Positions 8,468-17,668 of a stretch of DNA of 64,000 nucleotides are shown in pieces (the stretch's first letter is position 1; each line of letters opens with the position of its first letter). A program made the position numbers and the translations under genes. Source of the DNA: Streptomyces natalensis ATCC 27448. Its GTDB lineage: Bacteria > Actinomycetota > Actinomycetes > Streptomycetales > Streptomycetaceae. Under the pieces are notes generated by a model that saw nothing but the letters and a program-made list of their open reading frames with translations, had not been told where the DNA came from and made no database searches. The DNA is taken from the NCBI RefSeq assembly GCF_000935125.1, contig NZ_JRKI01000009.1:62001-126000 (forward strand). The letters are read 5' to 3'.

Positions 8468-8899
8468 CTATTCCGCCGCCTTGGCCTTCTTCTCCGCGCA
8501 CTCCCCGCACGTGCCGAAGATCTCGATCGTGTGCGCGACATCGCGGAAGCCGTGCTCCGCGGCGATCTGGTCGGCCCACTTCTCGACCGCGGGGCCCTCG
8601 ACCTCGACGGCCTTGCCGCAGGTCCGGCACACCAGGTGGTGATGGTGGTCGTCGGTGCTGCACCGGCGGTAGACGGCCTCGCCGTCGCTGGTGCGCAGCA
8701 CGTCCACCTCGCCCGCGTCGGCGAGCGACTGGAGCGTTCGGTAGACGGTGGTCAGCCCCACCGAATCGCCCCGGTGCTTGAGCATGTCGTGGAGTTCCTG
8801 CGCGCTGCGGAACTCGTCGACCTCGTCGAGTGCGGCCGACACCGCGGTGCGCTGCCGCGTCGACCGGCCGCGTACCGGAGATCCCGCGCTCGTCGCCAC
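8468..8899 (-). CDS. zur: zinc uptake regulator Zur (Fur family)
   Basis: 143-aa Fur-family repressor that binds Zur boxes when loaded with zinc. N-terminal winged helix (STRQRTAV..., recognition region VGLTTVYRTLQSL), HHHH at 85-88 with the regulatory metal site, and the structural zinc pairs CRTC (91-94) and CGEC (131-134). GTG start with GGAGG 7 nt upstream. It lies 116 bp downstream of znuB on the same strand, so it may be read through from the znu operon or have its own promoter. Its target boxes are visible upstream of znuA. Confidence 0.95.
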   Translation of the reverse strand: MATSAGSPVRGRSTRQRTAVSAALDEVDEFRSAQELHDMLKHRGDSVGLTTVYRTLQSLADAGEVDVLRTSDGEAVYRRCSTDDHHHHLVCRTCGKAVEVEGPAVEKWADQIAAEHGFRDVAHTIEIFGTCGECAEKKAKAAE

Positions 8900-9015
8900 C
8901 GTTGCCTCCCTAGGACGTCACGTCTTCCCCCGCTGCGCTTCCCCCCGCGCTGCGTTCCGCCATTGTGCCAGGTGGCGAGCGGGCTCCAGGGAAGACGCCG
9001 ACACGGGGCCGGAAG

Positions 9016-9912
9016 CTAGCCGCCCACGCTCACATCGTCGGCCGTCCGGCTGCCGGGTACCTCCAGGGTGCACCCCGCGCCCGTCGCCGCGGCAGCCCTG
9101 GCGCGTTTTTTCGCCAGCGGCGCGGCGAGGGCGGTGAACGCCACGAACAGGCCGATGGCGAAGAGGACGATGGTCGCGCCGGAGGGGACGTCGGCGTAGT
9201 ACGAGGTGGCGGTGCCGGTGAGGGTGACCGTCACACCTATGGCGAGGGCCACCGCGAAGGTCATCGCGAAGCTGCGGCTGATCTGCTGGGCGGCCGCGAC
9301 CGGGATCACCATCAGGGCGCTGACCAGCAGCAGGCCGACCACGCGCATGGCGACGGTGACGGTGACCGCGGCGGTGACGGCGACCAGGAGGTTCAGCAGC
9401 CGTACGGGCAGTCCCGTCACCCGGGCGAACTCCTCGTCCTGGCAGACCGCGAACAGCTGGCGGCGCAGCCCGACGGTGATCGCCAACACCAGCGCGGCCA
9501 GGACGCAGATGGCGGTCATGTCCTCGGGCGAGACGGTGGTGATCGAGCCGAAGAGGTAGCTGCTGAGGTTGGCGTTGGAGCCCGCGTCGGAGAGGTTCAT
9601 CAGCATGACGCCGCCCGCCATACCGCCGTAGAACAGCATGGCCAGGGCGAGATCGCCGCGGGTCTTGCCGTACCAGCGGATCAGCTCCATGACGACGGAG
9701 CCGATGACGGCGACGGCGGTGGCGACCCAGACCGGGCTGGTGTTGAGCAGGAAGCCCAGGCCGACGCCGGTGAGGGCGACATGGCCGATGCCGTCGCCCA
9801 TCAGGGCCTGGCGGCGCTGGACGAGGTAGATGCCGATGGCCGGGGCGGTGACACCGACGATCAGGGCGGCGAGCAGGGCCCGCTGCATGAAGGCGTAGTC
9901 GAGGATTTCCAC
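9016..9912 (-). CDS. znuB: zinc ABC transporter permease ZnuB
   Basis: 298-aa metal ABC permease (ABC-3 family) with about eight hydrophobic segments. The motif RRQALMGDGIGHVALTGVGLG and the cytoplasmic coupling stretch LPVRLLNLLVAVTAAV are typical. Transports Zn2+ handed over by ZnuA, powered by ZnuC. Starts 10 bp after the znuC stop and is last of the znuA-C-B operon. Confidence 0.94.
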   Translation of the reverse strand: MEILDYAFMQRALLAALIVGVTAPAIGIYLVQRRQALMGDGIGHVALTGVGLGFLLNTSPVWVATAVAVIGSVVMELIRWYGKTRGDLALAMLFYGGMAGGVMLMNLSDAGSNANLSSYLFGSITTVSPEDMTAICVLAALVLAITVGLRRQLFAVCQDEEFARVTGLPVRLLNLLVAVTAAVTVTVAMRVVGLLLVSALMVIPVAAAQQISRSFAMTFAVALAIGVTVTLTGTATSYYADVPSGATIVLFAIGLFVAFTALAAPLAKKRARAAAATGAGCTLEVPGSRTADDVSVGG

Positions 9913-9921
9913 GGTGGGCCC

Positions 9922-10797
9922 CTAGCTGAGCAGGCCGGTGCGGAGCGGTTCCGCGGCGGCGTCGGCGTGCGGGTGGACGTGATCGTGGCCGGGCAGCGCG
10001 TGCTGTCCCACGGCCTCGGGGGGCGGGCCGTCGTGGACGACGCAGCCGTCGCGCAGCACCACGGCGCGGTCGATCAGCGGCTCCAGCGGGCCCAGCTCGT
10101 GCAGGACGAGCAGGACGGTGGTACCGCGGGCGACCTGTTCACGCAGGGCGCCGGCCAGGACCTCCTGGCTGACGAGGTCGACGCCGGCCATCGGCTCGTC
10201 CATGATCAGCAGTTCCGGTTCGCCCGCGAGGGCGCGGGCTATCAGCACCCGCTGGTGCTGGCCGCCGGAGAGTGCGTTGACGGAGTCCTTGGCGCGGTCC
10301 GCCATGCCCACCAGCTCCAGCGCGCGGTGGACGGCGTCCCGGTCGGCCCGGCGCAGGATGCCCAGCTTCGTACGGGCCAGCCGGCCGGCGGTGACGACCT
10401 CGCGGACGGTGGCGGGCACGCCGCTGGAGGCGGTGGTGCGCTGGGGGACGTAGCCGATCCGGGCCCAGGCGCGGAACCGGCGGAATTCCGTACCGAAGAG
10501 GGACAGTTCGCCGCCGGTGAGCGTGACCTGGCCGATGACCGAGCGGACGGCGGTGGACTTGCCGGAGCCGTTGGCGCCGAGCAGGGCCACCACCTCGCCG
10601 CTGCGCACCGTCAGATCGACGCCGCGCAGGACGGGGCGGGCGCCCAGCGAGGCGGTGGCCGCGCGCAGGCTGATGACCGGCTCGCCGGGCCGGGGCGGGG
10701 TGGGCTCGTCCATGCTGATCTCCATGCTGGCCTCCGTGGTGCTCGGCATGCTGGCCTCCGTGGTGCTCGGCGTCGCGCGCCGTGCGGCGGGCGTCAC
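9922..10797 (-). CDS. znuC: zinc ABC transporter ATPase ZnuC
   Basis: ABC ATPase of the zinc importer. Walker A GANGSGKS (residues 74-81), Q-loop VPQRTT, signature LSGGQHQR, Walker B LLIMDEP, switch His in LVLHEL. The GTG start overlaps the znuA stop as GTGA, so translation is coupled. The first ~35 residues are not part of the domain and contain a duplicated octapeptide (STTEASMP) from a 24-bp DNA duplication. An internal ATG (MDEPTPP, residue 29) is therefore an alternative start. The His-rich tail (HDHVHPHAD) could bind metal. Confidence 0.94.
   Translation of the reverse strand: MTPAARRATPSTTEASMPSTTEASMEISMDEPTPPRPGEPVISLRAATASLGARPVLRGVDLTVRSGEVVALLGANGSGKSTAVRSVIGQVTLTGGELSLFGTEFRRFRAWARIGYVPQRTTASSGVPATVREVVTAGRLARTKLGILRRADRDAVHRALELVGMADRAKDSVNALSGGQHQRVLIARALAGEPELLIMDEPMAGVDLVSQEVLAGALREQVARGTTVLLVLHELGPLEPLIDRAVVLRDGCVVHDGPPPEAVGQHALPGHDHVHPHADAAAEPLRTGLLS
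10723..10770. repeat. 24-bp perfect tandem duplication at the 5' end of znuC
   Basis: Two identical 24-bp units, 10723-10746 and 10747-10770 (beginning CATGCTGGCCTCCGTGG). In frame, it repeats eight residues in the poorly conserved N-terminus of ZnuC and also duplicates a possible ATG start. Confidence 0.9.
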
Positions 10798-11768
10798 TTG
10801 CTCTCGCCGAGCGCCTTTTGGAGCGCGGTCAGGTTGGCCCGCATCACGCCGAAGTAGTCCTTGCCGCGGGACTTCCCGGTGATCCCCTCAAGCGGATCGA
10901 GGACATCGGTCTTCAGATGCATGTCGCCGGCCAGGGTCTTGGCGGTGGCCGGGTTGGCGAGCGTCTCGAAGAAGACGGTGGAGACGTGGTGCCGCTCGGC
11001 GAGGGTGTGCAGATCCTTGATGCGGGCGGCGCTGGGCTCGGACTCGGGGTCGAGGCCGCTGATGGCCTCCTCGGTCAGGCCGTAGCGCTCGGCGAGGTAG
11101 CCGAAGGCCGCGTGGGTGGTGATGAAAGTGCCGGAGGCCCGGTTCTTCAGGCCGTCCCGGAAGTCCTTGTTCAGGGCGTCCAGCTTCTTGACCAGGGCGT
11201 CGGTGTTCTTCTGGTAGTCGGCCTTGTGCGCCGGGTCGGCCTTGGAGAGGGTCGCGTTCACGCCCTTGGCGACCTGGGCGAACTTCACCGGGTCGAGCCA
11301 GATGTGCGGGTCCTTGCCGGCCTCTTCCTCGTCGCCGGTGTGGCCGGAGTGGTTGTCGCCGGTGGTGTGGTGGCGGCCGTCGACCTCGTTGCCGTGCCGT
11401 TCGAGGCCGGTGAGGGAGGCGGCGTCGGCGACGTTCTTGACGCCGGACTGCGCGATGGCCTGGTCCACTGCGGGCTGGAGCCCCTTGAGGTAGACGATCG
11501 CGCCGGACTCGTCGAGCTGGGCGGTCTGCTTGGGCTTGAGCTCCAGGTCGTGCGGCTCGACACCGGGCCTGGTGAGGTTGGACACCTCGACGTGCGTGCC
11601 GCCGATCTGCTCGGCGAGGAACTGCATCGGGTAGAAGGACGCCGTCACCCGCAGCCTGCCGTCCGCCGTACGGGGCCCACCGGAGGAGGAACAGGCGGAG
11701 AGGGCCAGCAGACCGGCCACCGAGGCTCCGGCGATGACCGCGGTGGACAGGGAACGGCGTATGTTCAT
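10794..11768 (-). CDS. znuA: zinc-binding lipoprotein ZnuA
   Basis: 324-aa cluster A-I solute-binding lipoprotein that captures Zn2+ outside the membrane. Signal peptide with lipobox LSAC (Cys26), metal-ligand regions EPHDLEL, the His/acidic loop HHTTGDNHSGHTGDEEE, DPHIWLDP and THAAFGYLAERY. First gene of znuA-C-B. The ATG at 11768 is chosen; another in-frame ATG lies at 11777. Neither has a Shine-Dalgarno, and the promoter geometry (see regulatory entry) suggests a leaderless transcript starting at 11768. Divergent from glyS. Confidence 0.95.
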   Translation of the reverse strand: MNIRRSLSTAVIAGASVAGLLALSACSSSGGPRTADGRLRVTASFYPMQFLAEQIGGTHVEVSNLTRPGVEPHDLELKPKQTAQLDESGAIVYLKGLQPAVDQAIAQSGVKNVADAASLTGLERHGNEVDGRHHTTGDNHSGHTGDEEEAGKDPHIWLDPVKFAQVAKGVNATLSKADPAHKADYQKNTDALVKKLDALNKDFRDGLKNRASGTFITTHAAFGYLAERYGLTEEAISGLDPESEPSAARIKDLHTLAERHHVSTVFFETLANPATAKTLAGDMHLKTDVLDPLEGITGKSRGKDYFGVMRANLTALQKALGESK

Positions 11769-11804
11769 GACAGTCATTTTCAACAAGCTGGAAATGATTG
11801 TCAA
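11768..11804 (-). promoter_or_regulatory. znuA promoter with two Zur boxes; probable leaderless start
   Basis: Two 15-bp imperfect dyads of the Zur-box type: TGACAGTCATTTTCA (11768-11782) and TGGAAATGATTGTCA (11789-11803), 21 bp apart, i.e. two helical turns on the same face. Read on the minus strand, TTGACA (11804-11799), a 17-nt spacer and GAAAAT (11781-11776) fit a vegetative promoter. The first transcribed base 8 nt further on would be the A of the ATG at 11768. The upstream box covers the -35 and the downstream one the -10/+1. Confidence 0.75.
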
Positions 11805-11925
11805 TACAGTGCGCCCCGGGTGTGAGCGGGACGACAGCGGACGGCCGGAACGGATTTGATCCGGGGGGTACGCCCGCCGGTAACCTGAACCATTCGCTGT
11901 TCGTCGTCGTAATGAAGAGAGCACC

Positions 11926-13308
<1,383 letters not shown>

Positions 13309-13329
13309 TCGCCCAGCCGTACGGTCACT

Positions 13330-13361
13330 GGTGCCGGGTCCCTCAACGGGGGCCCGGCACC
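13330..13361. terminator. hairpin terminator after glyS
   Basis: Stem of 13 pairs with one G-T wobble (left arm GGTGCCGGGTCCC 13330-13342, right arm 13349-13361), 6-nt loop. It lies 21 bp after the glyS stop and before the convergent membrane-protein gene, so it may act in both directions. Confidence 0.85.
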
Positions 13362-13375
13362 GCGCCGTTGAGGGG

Positions 13376-13816
13376 TCAGGACCTGGCCCCCGCCCGTGCG
13401 GCGAGCACGCCGCACAGGGCCGCGAGGGGCAGTTCGGCGCCCACGGCCATGGCCATCGCGGTGGCCAGTTCCGCGCCGGGGGCGGCCGTGGCCACGTCGA
13501 TGCAGGCGTCGGCCAGGAGGAGGACGGCCGCGGCGGCCGCGGGGGCGCGATGGCGGGGGTCGGCGCGCAGCAGGCGCGTGCCGGCGGCCAGGAGGCAGAC
13601 GGCCTCCAGGGCGTCGAGGGTGACCCAGGCGGCCGCCTCGGCCGGCGGCAGGGTGCCCGCGAGGTAGCCGAGCCAGGGGAGCAGGGCCAGGCCCGCGCCC
13701 GCCAGGATGCGGCCCTGCCGACGGCGGACGCGGCCGCGGGACACGTCCCCGTGGGCGGCGCCCGCCGTTCCGTAACCGCCGTTGCTGACGGGCGGGTTGA
13801 AGGCGATGAGGGCCAT
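13376..13816 (-). CDS. small four-helix membrane protein, unknown function
   Basis: 146 aa from the ATG at 13816 (MALIAFNPP); a TTG start at 13867 would add 17 residues. A polar, Gly/Arg-rich N-terminus is followed by four predicted membrane segments (LAGAGLALLPWLGYLAGTL, a helix around DALEAVCLLAAGTRLL, then AAAAAVLLLADACIDVATAA and a C-terminal segment). No enzyme motif. It faces the sensor kinase gene across a 176-bp divergent promoter region and is convergent with glyS. I do not recognise the family; a small integral membrane protein found in streptomycetes is the safest description. Confidence 0.7.
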   Translation of the reverse strand: MALIAFNPPVSNGGYGTAGAAHGDVSRGRVRRRQGRILAGAGLALLPWLGYLAGTLPPAEAAAWVTLDALEAVCLLAAGTRLLRADPRHRAPAAAAAVLLLADACIDVATAAPGAELATAMAMAVGAELPLAALCGVLAARAGARS

Positions 13817-13992
13817 GGCGGAGGTCTCTTTCGGTGTCGCGAACCCGGCCTTCGGGCTCGTGATCAAGACTCCGGTTTCCGGCGGCCACAGTCAGTAACG
13901 TCGCTGTCCGTCTTGGGGTGGCACCAGGTACACCCCCGGTACGGCAACGGGCTTCATGGCAGGTCACGGCGCCCGCCGCCTACCGTTGAATC

Positions 13993-15219
13993 ATGAAAAT
14001 CCCGCTCCGGTCGCGGCGTACGCTCACCCGGCTGACCCGCGATACGTCCTTCCTCGCCCTGGGGATCCCGCTGCATCTCCTCACCGGGTTCCTGCTGTTC
14101 ATGATCTTCGGGCTCGGGGTGGACGTCATCATGGGGGTGGGATCTGACGAGCCGGTGGTCCTGGGGTTCGCCCTGGTGCTGACGGTCTTCTCCACGCCGG
14201 CGCTGACCGCCGCCCAGCGCTGGCGCTTCCGGCGGCTGCTGGGGATCGACATCCCCCGCCCGGTATGGCGGCGGCAGCAGCGGTCGTTCGGCTACCACTG
14301 CCTGGTCGGGGCGCTGCTCGGCGGGCTCGAAGTGCTGCTGCTGTCCCTGCTGTTGACGGGCGTGGCCGCCGCCACGGTGTACGTATGGTTGTGGGCGGTT
14401 CCCTGGCAGTGGCGGGTCGGCCACCCCGGCTACAGCACCCAGGCGTTCTACGTCACCCTCGCCGGTCTTGCCGCGCTGGCCGCCGTCCCGGCCCTCGCCG
14501 CGGCCCTGGTACGGCTGGAGACCCACCTCGGGCCCGCGCTGCTGGGGCCCGACCCGAGCGAGGACCTGGAGCGGCGGGTGGCCGACCTCACCGAGAGCCG
14601 GGCCGGGGCGGTGGACGCCGCCGATGCCGAGCGCCGCCGTATCGAGCGGGATCTGCACGACGGCGCCCAGCAGCGGCTGGTGTCGCTGGCGCTGAATCTG
14701 GGGCTGGCCAAGGCGACGCTGACACAGCTGCCGCCGGAGGCGCGGGAGGTGATCGACGCGGCGCACCGCGAGGCGAAGGACGCGATCGAGGAGCTCAACA
14801 ACCTGGTGCGCGGGCTGCATCCGGCCGTGCTGGACGAGCGGGGGCTGGACGCGGCGCTGTCCGGGCTCGCGGCCCGGGCGCCGCTGCCGGTGCGGCTGAG
14901 GGTGGATCTGCCGCCGGAGCTGTCCCGGCTGGCGACGCCGGCCGTCGAGGCGGTCGCGTACTTCGTGGTCTCCGAGGCGCTGACGAACGTCGCCAAGCAC
15001 GCACGGGAGGCGACCAGGGCGGAGGTGACGGTCACCCGGCTCGGCGGGATACTGCGGGTGGTGATCGCCGACGACGGAGTGGGCGGCGCCGAGCCGTCCA
15101 AGGGGACCGGCCTTACGGGGCTCGCACAGCGGGTGCGATCGGTGGACGGAACATTCCGGATGAGCAGCCCCGTGGGGGGCCCGACCATGATGAGCGTGGA
15201 GCTGCCGTGCATGAGGTAA
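13993..15219 (+). CDS. two-component sensor histidine kinase, NarL/DesK type
   Basis: 408 aa. Four predicted membrane helices in two pairs (about 18-48, 55-70, 101-130, 150-172), then HisKA_3 with ERDLHDGAQQRL (His222) and HATPase with SEALTNVAKHA and DDGVGG. No extracytoplasmic domain, so the signal is likely sensed in the membrane. Its stop overlaps the response-regulator start by 13 bp; the pair is one operon. The stimulus and targets cannot be read from the sequence. Confidence 0.93.
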   Translation: MKIPLRSRRTLTRLTRDTSFLALGIPLHLLTGFLLFMIFGLGVDVIMGVGSDEPVVLGFALVLTVFSTPALTAAQRWRFRRLLGIDIPRPVWRRQQRSFGYHCLVGALLGGLEVLLLSLLLTGVAAATVYVWLWAVPWQWRVGHPGYSTQAFYVTLAGLAALAAVPALAAALVRLETHLGPALLGPDPSEDLERRVADLTESRAGAVDAADAERRRIERDLHDGAQQRLVSLALNLGLAKATLTQLPPEAREVIDAAHREAKDAIEELNNLVRGLHPAVLDERGLDAALSGLAARAPLPVRLRVDLPPELSRLATPAVEAVAYFVVSEALTNVAKHAREATRAEVTVTRLGGILRVVIADDGVGGAEPSKGTGLTGLAQRVRSVDGTFRMSSPVGGPTMMSVELPCMR

Positions 15220-15911
15220 GCCCTGGGACGGACGAGGGAAGCCCCGGGACAAAGGCCGCCGTGCGGCGTGCCGTGATCGCCGAGGACTCCGTTCTGCTGC
15301 GGATCGGGCTGGTCAAGGTGCTGGAGATGGCTGGTTTCGAGGTGGTCGCGGAGACGGGGGAGGCTCAGGGGCTGCTGGCGGCGGTCGCCGAACACCGGCC
15401 GGACATCGCGCTGGTCGACGTCCGGATGCCGCCGGGCTTCACGGACGAGGGGGTGCGGGCCGCGCTGTCGATCCGTCAGCAGTGGCCCGCGACCGCCGTG
15501 CTGCTGCTCTCCCAGTACGTGGAGGAGCGCTATGCGGCCGATCTGCTCGCGGCCAACACCAGCGGGGTGGGCTATCTGCTCAAACAGCGGGTCGCGGACG
15601 TCGAGGAGTTCATCGAGGCGCTGCGCAGGGTGGCGGCCGGCGGTACGGCCCTGGACCCGCAGGTCGTCGCCCAGCTGCTGGTACGGCGCCCCAGCGACCC
15701 GCTCGAACGCCTCACCGCCCGCGAGCGCGAGGTCCTGGCCCTGATGGCCGAGGGTCGGTCGAATGCGGGCATCGCCGCGCAGCTGGTGGTGAGCGAGAGC
15801 GCGGTGGCCAAACACATCAACAACATCCTGGCGAAGCTGGACCTGCCGAAGGCGGACGCGGACCACCGGCGGGTGCTGGCGGTGCTGCGGTTCATGGGGA
15901 TGGGGGAGTAA
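15207..15911 (+). CDS. two-component response regulator, NarL/LuxR type
   Basis: 234 aa from the GTG at 15207 (GGAG 4 nt upstream, inside the kinase gene); a later GTG near 15262 is possible because the receiver domain begins only at RRAVIAEDS. Receiver with acidic pocket ED, phosphoacceptor Asp71 (LVDVRMPP) and Lys in YLLKQRV; C-terminal LuxR HTH (TAREREVLALMAEGRSN through VAKHINNILAKLDL). Partner of the upstream kinase. Confidence 0.94.
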   Translation: MHEVSPGTDEGSPGTKAAVRRAVIAEDSVLLRIGLVKVLEMAGFEVVAETGEAQGLLAAVAEHRPDIALVDVRMPPGFTDEGVRAALSIRQQWPATAVLLLSQYVEERYAADLLAANTSGVGYLLKQRVADVEEFIEALRRVAAGGTALDPQVVAQLLVRRPSDPLERLTAREREVLALMAEGRSNAGIAAQLVVSESAVAKHINNILAKLDLPKADADHRRVLAVLRFMGMGE

Positions 15912-15952
15912 CGGGCGGGGGCGGGGAGCGGCGGGTTGCGGGGAAGGGCGGG

Positions 15953-16699
15953 TCATCGCGCCCACGAGGGGGCGAACTCCACGTGGATCTGCTCGCGCCG
16001 GTCGGACAGATCCGGCCAGGAGTAGAGCGCGCGGCAGACGTGGTAGTTGCAGCCGCCGTTGAGGTAGAGACCGCTCGCCGCGGCGGGCGGCCCGTCCTTC
16101 GTGACGGCGAAGACCTCCCGGGCCGCCTCCCGGAACGCCGTCGGCCCGCCGGTCAGCACCAGCGTCCTGGCGTGGACGTGCTGGCCGAGCCGGTCCTCGC
16201 TTCCGGGGGCGTACGGGGCCGGGCGGGCCGCGGCGTCGTGCACACCTCCGTCGTGCTCCGCCTCCGGCAGGTCGCTCGCGGGCACCCGCGCGGTGCGCAG
16301 CTCGCGGGGGGCGTTCGCCGCGTTGACACGCGTGCGCAGCTGCTTCCAGAAGGACGGCCGCAACTGCACCGCACGGTGGGCCAGGACGAGATCGAGAGGC
16401 TCCTCGTCCCCCCCCCGGCCGAACCAGGGCTCGGGAGCCGTGGCCCGTAGCGGCAGATAGACCACGGAGCGCGGGGAGCGCGCCGCCAGCAGCAACAGGG
16501 TGCCGATGCGGCGGCCGTCGGGCCGGTCCACGAGCAGGTCGTACCCTTGGCGCGCCCGGTACAGCGCCCCGTTCTTCAGCGGCCCGGCCGGGCGGATCAC
16601 CCGGTGGTCGGCGCCGTCCTGCCGCACCCGCTGCACGGCGATCTTCACCCGGAAGTCGTCCCGGGTCAGCGCGGCCCCGGCTGTCTTCGATGCGCTCAC
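15953..16699 (-). CDS. unknown conserved-looking protein, 248 aa
   Basis: Not recognised. GTG start with a strong GGAGG 7 nt upstream, soluble, no signal peptide or membrane segment. It contains patches that look like a small beta-rich domain (RVKIAVQRVRQDG...) and a C-terminal GGCNYHVCRALYSWPDLSDRREQIHVEF with two Cys spaced CNYHVC. Coding usage matches its neighbours. It lies alone between the two-component system (convergent) and the TetR gene. Possibly a nuclease-, toxin- or restriction-like accessory protein, but nothing seen proves it. Confidence 0.7.
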   Translation of the reverse strand: MSASKTAGAALTRDDFRVKIAVQRVRQDGADHRVIRPAGPLKNGALYRARQGYDLLVDRPDGRRIGTLLLLAARSPRSVVYLPLRATAPEPWFGRGGDEEPLDLVLAHRAVQLRPSFWKQLRTRVNAANAPRELRTARVPASDLPEAEHDGGVHDAAARPAPYAPGSEDRLGQHVHARTLVLTGGPTAFREAAREVFAVTKDGPPAAASGLYLNGGCNYHVCRALYSWPDLSDRREQIHVEFAPSWAR

Positions 16700-16903
16700 G
16701 CCACTTCCTCCCTCCCGCCGCCGAGGGTAGCGGTGCCGCGCCCCGCCTCAACGGGGTTTCTGCTACCGGGAGTTGGGCGTGGCGACGTACGGGGGGCGCC
16801 CCGGGTACCGGCCCGGCGCGGGTGGGTAGTTCCCCGGGACCGGCCCGGCGCGGGTGGCCGGCGCCCGGGTGACCGGGTGGCCGGCCCGGATCGGGTGGGG
16901 TCG

Positions 16904-17485
16904 CTACGCCTGCAACCCCCGCAGGATCAGGTCGCGTACGGCCTCGAAGTCGGCGGTGATGCCCGGGTGGGACCACTCGGGTGCGTAGCAGGGGTCGTGG
17001 AAGCGGCCGGTGGCGGAGAAGACGGCATGGGCGGTGGTGGCGGGGGAGGGGGTGTGGAAGGTGCCCTCGGAGACGCCGGCCTCGATGATCGTGGTGAGCT
17101 GGGATTCCAGGTCGGTGACATGGCGGTCGACCACGCCGCCGCTCTCGCCGATCAAGGTCATATAGGTGGCGAAGAGTTCGGGGTCGTCGCCGGCCTTGTG
17201 CCGCTTGGCCTCGAAGAGGGCGGCGAGCCAGCGGCGCAGCCGGTCGTCGGCCGGGCCCTCGTCCGCGACGATGCCGGACAGCTCCTGGCTCGTACGGTCC
17301 AGCCAGCGCTCCGTGACCGCCTCCCGCAGCGCCGTCTTGGTGCGGAAGTGGCGGTAGACGCTGCCGTGGCTCACCCCCAGGGCGCGGGCGACATCCACGA
17401 CCGTGGCCTTGGCCGGGCCGTAGCGGCGCAGCACCTCCTCGGTGGCTTCGAGGATGCGCTCGGGGGTCAGTGTCTCGGGGGCCAT
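16904..17485 (-). CDS. TetR-family transcriptional regulator
   Basis: 193 aa. N-terminal HTH: ILEATEEVLRRYGPAKATVV, then DVARALGVSHGSVYRHFRTK. The C-terminal ligand domain is of the type seen in TetR_C regulators that end in PEWSHPGITADFEAVRDLILRGL. Lies 183 bp downstream of the aldo-keto reductase gene on the same strand. A 32-bp dyad upstream of that gene is a candidate operator, so the pair may form an autoregulated detoxification unit. Confidence 0.9.
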   Translation of the reverse strand: MAPETLTPERILEATEEVLRRYGPAKATVVDVARALGVSHGSVYRHFRTKTALREAVTERWLDRTSQELSGIVADEGPADDRLRRWLAALFEAKRHKAGDDPELFATYMTLIGESGGVVDRHVTDLESQLTTIIEAGVSEGTFHTPSPATTAHAVFSATGRFHDPCYAPEWSHPGITADFEAVRDLILRGLQA

Positions 17486-17668
17486 GGGGCGGGCCGGCCT
17501 TTCGGAGGAGAGGGGACGGGCGGGGGAGGGACCGCTGGCGGATACCAGCATCCGGCAGCGGCTCCGCGGACCCGGCGGCGGGCACACCGCACGGGTACGC
17601 ACACCGGCCGGCCGCCGCGCCGGACAGTACGGACCGTACCCGCCGTGCCCGCCCCTCGCCCCGGGCGG

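Noticed and set aside
13376..13867. TTG start at 13867 for the small membrane protein
   Set aside because: Added residues are poorly hydrophobic/unusual and the ribosome site is too close; ATG 13816 is preferred.
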